A stretch of DNA of 18,310 nucleotides from Chloroflexota bacterium (GTDB taxonomy: Bacteria; Chloroflexota; Chloroflexia; Thermomicrobiales; UBA6265), in contig JAFAEA010000054.1 of NCBI GenBank assembly GCA_023424355.1, positions 1 to 18,310 on the forward strand, read 5' to 3'. Of this stretch, positions 16,015 to 18,310 are shown piece after piece. Position 1 is the first letter of the stretch, and every line of letters begins with the position of its first letter. The notes below the pieces were generated by a model that saw only the letters and a list, made by a program, of their open reading frames with translations, made no database searches and had not been told where the DNA came from. The position numbers and the translations under genes were made by a program.

Positions 16015-17231
16015 TACGGCACCTCCAGAGTCACTACGTCGACCACCTCCAGGAGAACACCAGTTTGCCCGCCTTCAGTCGATTCGAGTCTTAGGGAAAA
16101 CGAATACGTACCGGTTTCCCAGTTGGTGGCAGGAATGTATCGCTGCGTCACCGTAGTAGTACCCTGTGGCAACGCAAGGTTATCAGCGAGGACAAACTCT
16201 TCCACCGGTTCGCCATCTCGGGTCACGATCAATGTCAAACGAGTCGACGAGAAGTTGGACTGCGCTACAGTGACATCCACTGATACGTTGGCAAAGGCGA
16301 TGGGATCGGCGTTTGCGGAGATATCTACGTTTTGGAATTGAATCGGGTCTGCAGCACCTTCTTCAACCCGTTCGGTGCTGGCCGCCATTTTGTCCCCTGT
16401 TTGAGAAACGCCGCTATTGGTGTCTGCGAATTCAAATGAAACCGAATAGTCACCATCCTCTAACACGCTTCCAAATGGCACTTGAATCACGGTCTGTTGG
16501 CCGTTGTAAATAGGAGCCAGGCTCACCGGTCCTTCAAAAACCAGAGTGCCTGCCGAGTCATACAGAGACACAGTGCCGTCTATGTCGATGCGCACATTGC
16601 CTGTGTTTGCGATAGGGATCTGGATGACCGACATATCTCCCAATAGAATCACCTCGGCGGATCCAATCTCAAAGGAGGGTTTGGATTCTCCAGGGACTGT
16701 TATATACACGGATACTGCCTTTCGGAAATACTGCCTGAACATACTGCCGTCGTCCTTGACAGGATCTACAGTCTCAAGTGCAACAGCATTCACATACTCC
16801 CCGGGCTCAGTACCTTCTGGCACTGTGATAACTAACGGCTGGAGTATTTCCTCGCCAGGCTGTAACTCAAACTCACGAGTCTCAAACTGCAGCCAAAGTC
16901 CGGATCCTTCAAGCGGGACCTCTCGATCGGCCATCTTAAGACCGCCGTTCACAGCGGGTATCACGTTAGAAGTAAAAGTGCGAAGCATGATTGGTTCAGT
17001 ACCAAGGTTTTGAATAGAGGCATTCAGTTCCACAGTTTCCCCAGGGTTCACAGTGGCGTCGAACCTGGATCCGTCCGGTTTATCTGAGGGACGGATAACT
17101 ATTTGTGTACCTGACGCTGCCGTGGAAGGCTCAGGTTCAGATGTTTCTTGCGCAGCTGTCACCGCAAAACTGGACAAAGTCAAGATTATGGAGAAGACAA
17201 CAATGGTAGATTTCTGGACCAGCATTTTCAT
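16014..17231 (-). CDS. secreted beta-domain protein resembling DUF916/WxL-interacting proteins
   Basis: 405 residues. The N-terminus is a signal peptide with cleavage near TAA-QET (27-28), then an acidic linker. Residues about 43-152 resemble the DUF916 (WxL-interacting protein, peptidoglycan-binding) domain: IRPSDKPDGSRFDATVNPG, ELNASIQNLG, TFTSNVIPAVNGG, and the closing VPEGTEPGEYVNAVAL. Two further Ig-like beta domains follow, about 185-270 (ending DGDYSVSFEF) and 295-405 (ETGTYSFSLRLES). Firmicute relatives end in a membrane helix; this one has none. I start it at the ATG at 17231 (AGGAAGG eight bases upstream); an ATG two codons later is possible. Family assignment is by motif pattern only. 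It probably bridges the surface proteins of this operon to the wall. Confidence 0.6.
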   Translation of the reverse strand: MKMLVQKSTIVVFSIILTLSSFAVTAAQETSEPEPSTAASGTQIVIRPSDKPDGSRFDATVNPGETVELNASIQNLGTEPIMLRTFTSNVIPAVNGGLKMADREVPLEGSGLWLQFETREFELQPGEEILQPLVITVPEGTEPGEYVNAVALETVDPVKDDGSMFRQYFRKAVSVYITVPGESKPSFEIGSAEVILLGDMSVIQIPIANTGNVRIDIDGTVSLYDSAGTLVFEGPVSLAPIYNGQQTVIQVPFGSVLEDGDYSVSFEFADTNSGVSQTGDKMAASTERVEEGAADPIQFQNVDISANADPIAFANVSVDVTVAQSNFSSTRLTLIVTRDGEPVEEFVLADNLALPQGTTTVTQRYIPATNWETGTYSFSLRLESTEGGQTGVLLEVVDVVTLEVP

Positions 17232-17255
17232 CTGAACTACCTTCCTGAACAGTGG

Positions 17256-17286
17256 GACTGTGGTGCCCGGTTTGGGCACCACAGTC
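17256..17286 (-). other. intercistronic hairpin in the surface operon
   Basis: A perfect 13-bp inverted repeat (17256-17268 with 17274-17286, five-base loop) between the WxL-like and DUF916-like genes, starting 8 bases after the first gene's stop. On the minus strand no T-run follows, so it is not an intrinsic terminator. Such hairpins commonly protect the upstream mRNA from 3' exonucleases, letting the first gene be made in excess. Confidence 0.6.
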
Positions 17287-17294
17287 TGTGCTAC

Positions 17295-17939
17295 CTAATC
17301 CACCGAAAGAGTTACGGTGAGCGGAGCCTCATAGTGGCCATCTGCAAGATTGGCCGGGAGGAATCGAAGCTGGCCATCCCACTTGGCAGTGGTGACGCCC
17401 GGAGCTGCGAAGTCGAGCCAGAGGAAACTGCCGTTTTCGATCATCGGGCCGTCAGTGGTCCAGATGTTCGGGAACACATTCGTTTCGATGTCCGGCGTGT
17501 CAGTGACACCGAAGATGTTCGGACCAACATAGTTGCCGCCACCACTGGTGAGGTAGAGGTGGCTACCACCAAATGTTGTGACGGTTCCTGGGGCTGGTGT
17601 GGTCGCACCGTCATGATTGAAAGCGCCAATTTCTGCATCAACGCTGAAGTCATCGGACCAGTTGCATGTCAGGTCCATAACAACGGTGAAGTTGTCGGTG
17701 AGTGTGTCGGAATGGTAATACGGAATACCTGCAATACTTCCAGAGAAACCACTGGCGGCGTTGACTGTGAAGTCGCCCCCAATGGTCAGATCAACAGTAT
17801 TTGTCGTGGGACAAATCATGTTGAGTCCTGCATTCTTAGTTTCCGAATCCACTTCTCCAGCGAAAGCTACGCTTGCACCGAGGCCGAGTACCATGGTTGC
17901 TGCTGCGATTGAGTGTACGAGTTTATTTCGGAAGTTCAT
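17295..17939 (-). CDS. secreted WxL-like surface protein, 214 aa
   Basis: Signal peptide with cleavage after SVAFA (27), then an all-beta extracellular domain. The pattern resembles the WxL surface domain: an early strand (DSETKNAGLNMI, 31-42), a middle DNFTVVMDLTCNWSDDFSVD (82-101) like the WxL segment before its Trp, an aromatic FLWLDF (172-177), and a final strand GHYEAPLTVTLSVD like the closing strand of WxL proteins. The literal WxL triplet is not obvious; Trp94 and the TCNW segment are the nearest equivalent. Cys43 and Cys92 could form a disulfide. I start it at the ATG at 17939 (AAAGGA about nine bases upstream). Family assignment is uncertain; spore-coat-type or other secreted beta-sandwich proteins are the alternative. 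Confidence 0.6.
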   Translation of the reverse strand: MNFRNKLVHSIAAATMVLGLGASVAFAGEVDSETKNAGLNMICPTTNTVDLTIGGDFTVNAASGFSGSIAGIPYYHSDTLTDNFTVVMDLTCNWSDDFSVDAEIGAFNHDGATTPAPGTVTTFGGSHLYLTSGGGNYVGPNIFGVTDTPDIETNVFPNIWTTDGPMIENGSFLWLDFAAPGVTTAKWDGQLRFLPANLADGHYEAPLTVTLSVD

Positions 17940-18140
17940 TTTCCTGATCCTTTCTCGTGTCTGGAACACCCAGACGATACGAAGTGATATCAAGCGTTAT
18001 CGAAACCTACCTATGTCTTCGTCTTCTACATCGCACCTCCTGGCGCTCCCCGGACCTCCCCCAAAGTGATCCCTGAGCAAATACTGGACGAACGTTATGT
18101 CAATTGGGGTTGCGCATTCCCCAGCGATAGTGATCAAGGG
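17940..18140 (-). promoter_or_regulatory. leader region of the WxL-like gene, candidate promoter
   Basis: A consensus -35 hexamer TTGACA lies on the minus strand at 18103-18098. The -10 is poor: TTTGCT at 16 bases spacing is the nearest. This would give a leader of about 130 bases. The leader contains a strong AGGAGGT (18041-18035) not used by the gene, a 10-codon frame at 18036-18007, and a 6-bp hairpin (17959-17964 with 17970-17975) 20 bases before the start codon. Confidence 0.4.
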
Positions 18141-18310
18141 TTACTGCTGGTCGGCCCACGCGAACTGCGTGGTGATCCCAACTCTGTATGCACCCGGCGG
18201 TACCTGGTGCGGTAGCTGGACTTCGAAGTGAATGACGATTTGCAACTCCGATTCTTCGGTCACAGCCTCCGGGGCCGAGATCGAGATCGAGCTTCCGTTC
18301 ATCGTCACGG
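18141..18310 (-). CDS. C-terminal end of a secreted beta protein, 5' end outside window
   Basis: The last 55 codons of a minus-strand gene, ending in TAA at 18141-18143. The readable part alternates polar and hydrophobic residues as in beta strands: SSISISAPEA, ELQIVIHFEVQLP, and a final GAYRVGITTQFAWADQQ. The closing strand after Pro-Gly-Ala-Tyr resembles the final strand of WxL-type domains, as in the next gene of this cluster. With no signal peptide or full domain visible, function stays open. The same strand and neighbouring genes suggest it belongs to the surface operon. Confidence 0.55.
   Translation of the reverse strand, partial: VTMNGSSISISAPEAVTEESELQIVIHFEVQLPHQVPPGAYRVGITTQFAWADQQ

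Overview
This window is ordinary bacterial chromosome: tightly packed genes on both strands, moderately GC-rich, with no tRNA, rRNA, CRISPR array, transposase or phage gene that I can see. Taxonomy is inference only. A stand-alone GcvPB subunit, a Mur ligase resembling the C-terminal part of cyanophycin synthetase, and an LPxTG-anchored surface protein suggest a single-membraned (monoderm) lineage, with Chloroflexota (Thermomicrobia-like) as my best guess. Nothing here is a phylogenetic marker strong enough to prove it.

Layout, left to right. (1) 1-1917, plus strand: the end of a PIG-L/LmbE deacetylase gene, then a galactokinase-family kinase. (2) 1914-8234, minus strand, read from the right: a CPBP membrane protease, a CphA-like Mur ligase without ATP-grasp domain, MoaA (molybdopterin synthesis), an AzgA-type purine permease, and a D-2-hydroxyacid dehydrogenase with a TTG start just after a terminator-like hairpin. 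(3) 8368-9306, plus: ParB without a ParA neighbour. (4) 9311-9586, minus: a 91-residue protein of unknown function. (5) 9670-11305, plus: prfB (release factor 2) with an intact +1 programmed frameshift site, followed with no gap by a thioredoxin-fold [2Fe-2S] protein. (6) 11368-12378, plus: a PAP2_3-type membrane phosphatase/transferase. (7) 12395-13768, minus: a coupled pair of unknown genes (a membrane-anchored protein, then a soluble one) whose terminator lies inside the end of the opposing PAP2 gene. (8) 14023-15477, plus: gcvPB, ended by a strong hairpin terminator shared with the converging surface operon. (9) 15592-18310, minus: a surface-protein operon.

The most interesting part is region 9. 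In transcription order it holds the end of a secreted beta-rich protein, a secreted protein resembling the WxL surface domain of Firmicutes, a secreted protein resembling the DUF916 (WxL-interacting, peptidoglycan-binding) family, and a short LPDTG sortase substrate with a Thr/Ser/Ala stalk. This is the gene set of Firmicute WxL loci in a diverged form. The LPxTG protein and the WxL-like protein share a motif just after their signal peptides, which supports a common origin or a common partner. A perfect 13-bp hairpin between two of the genes may set their relative expression.
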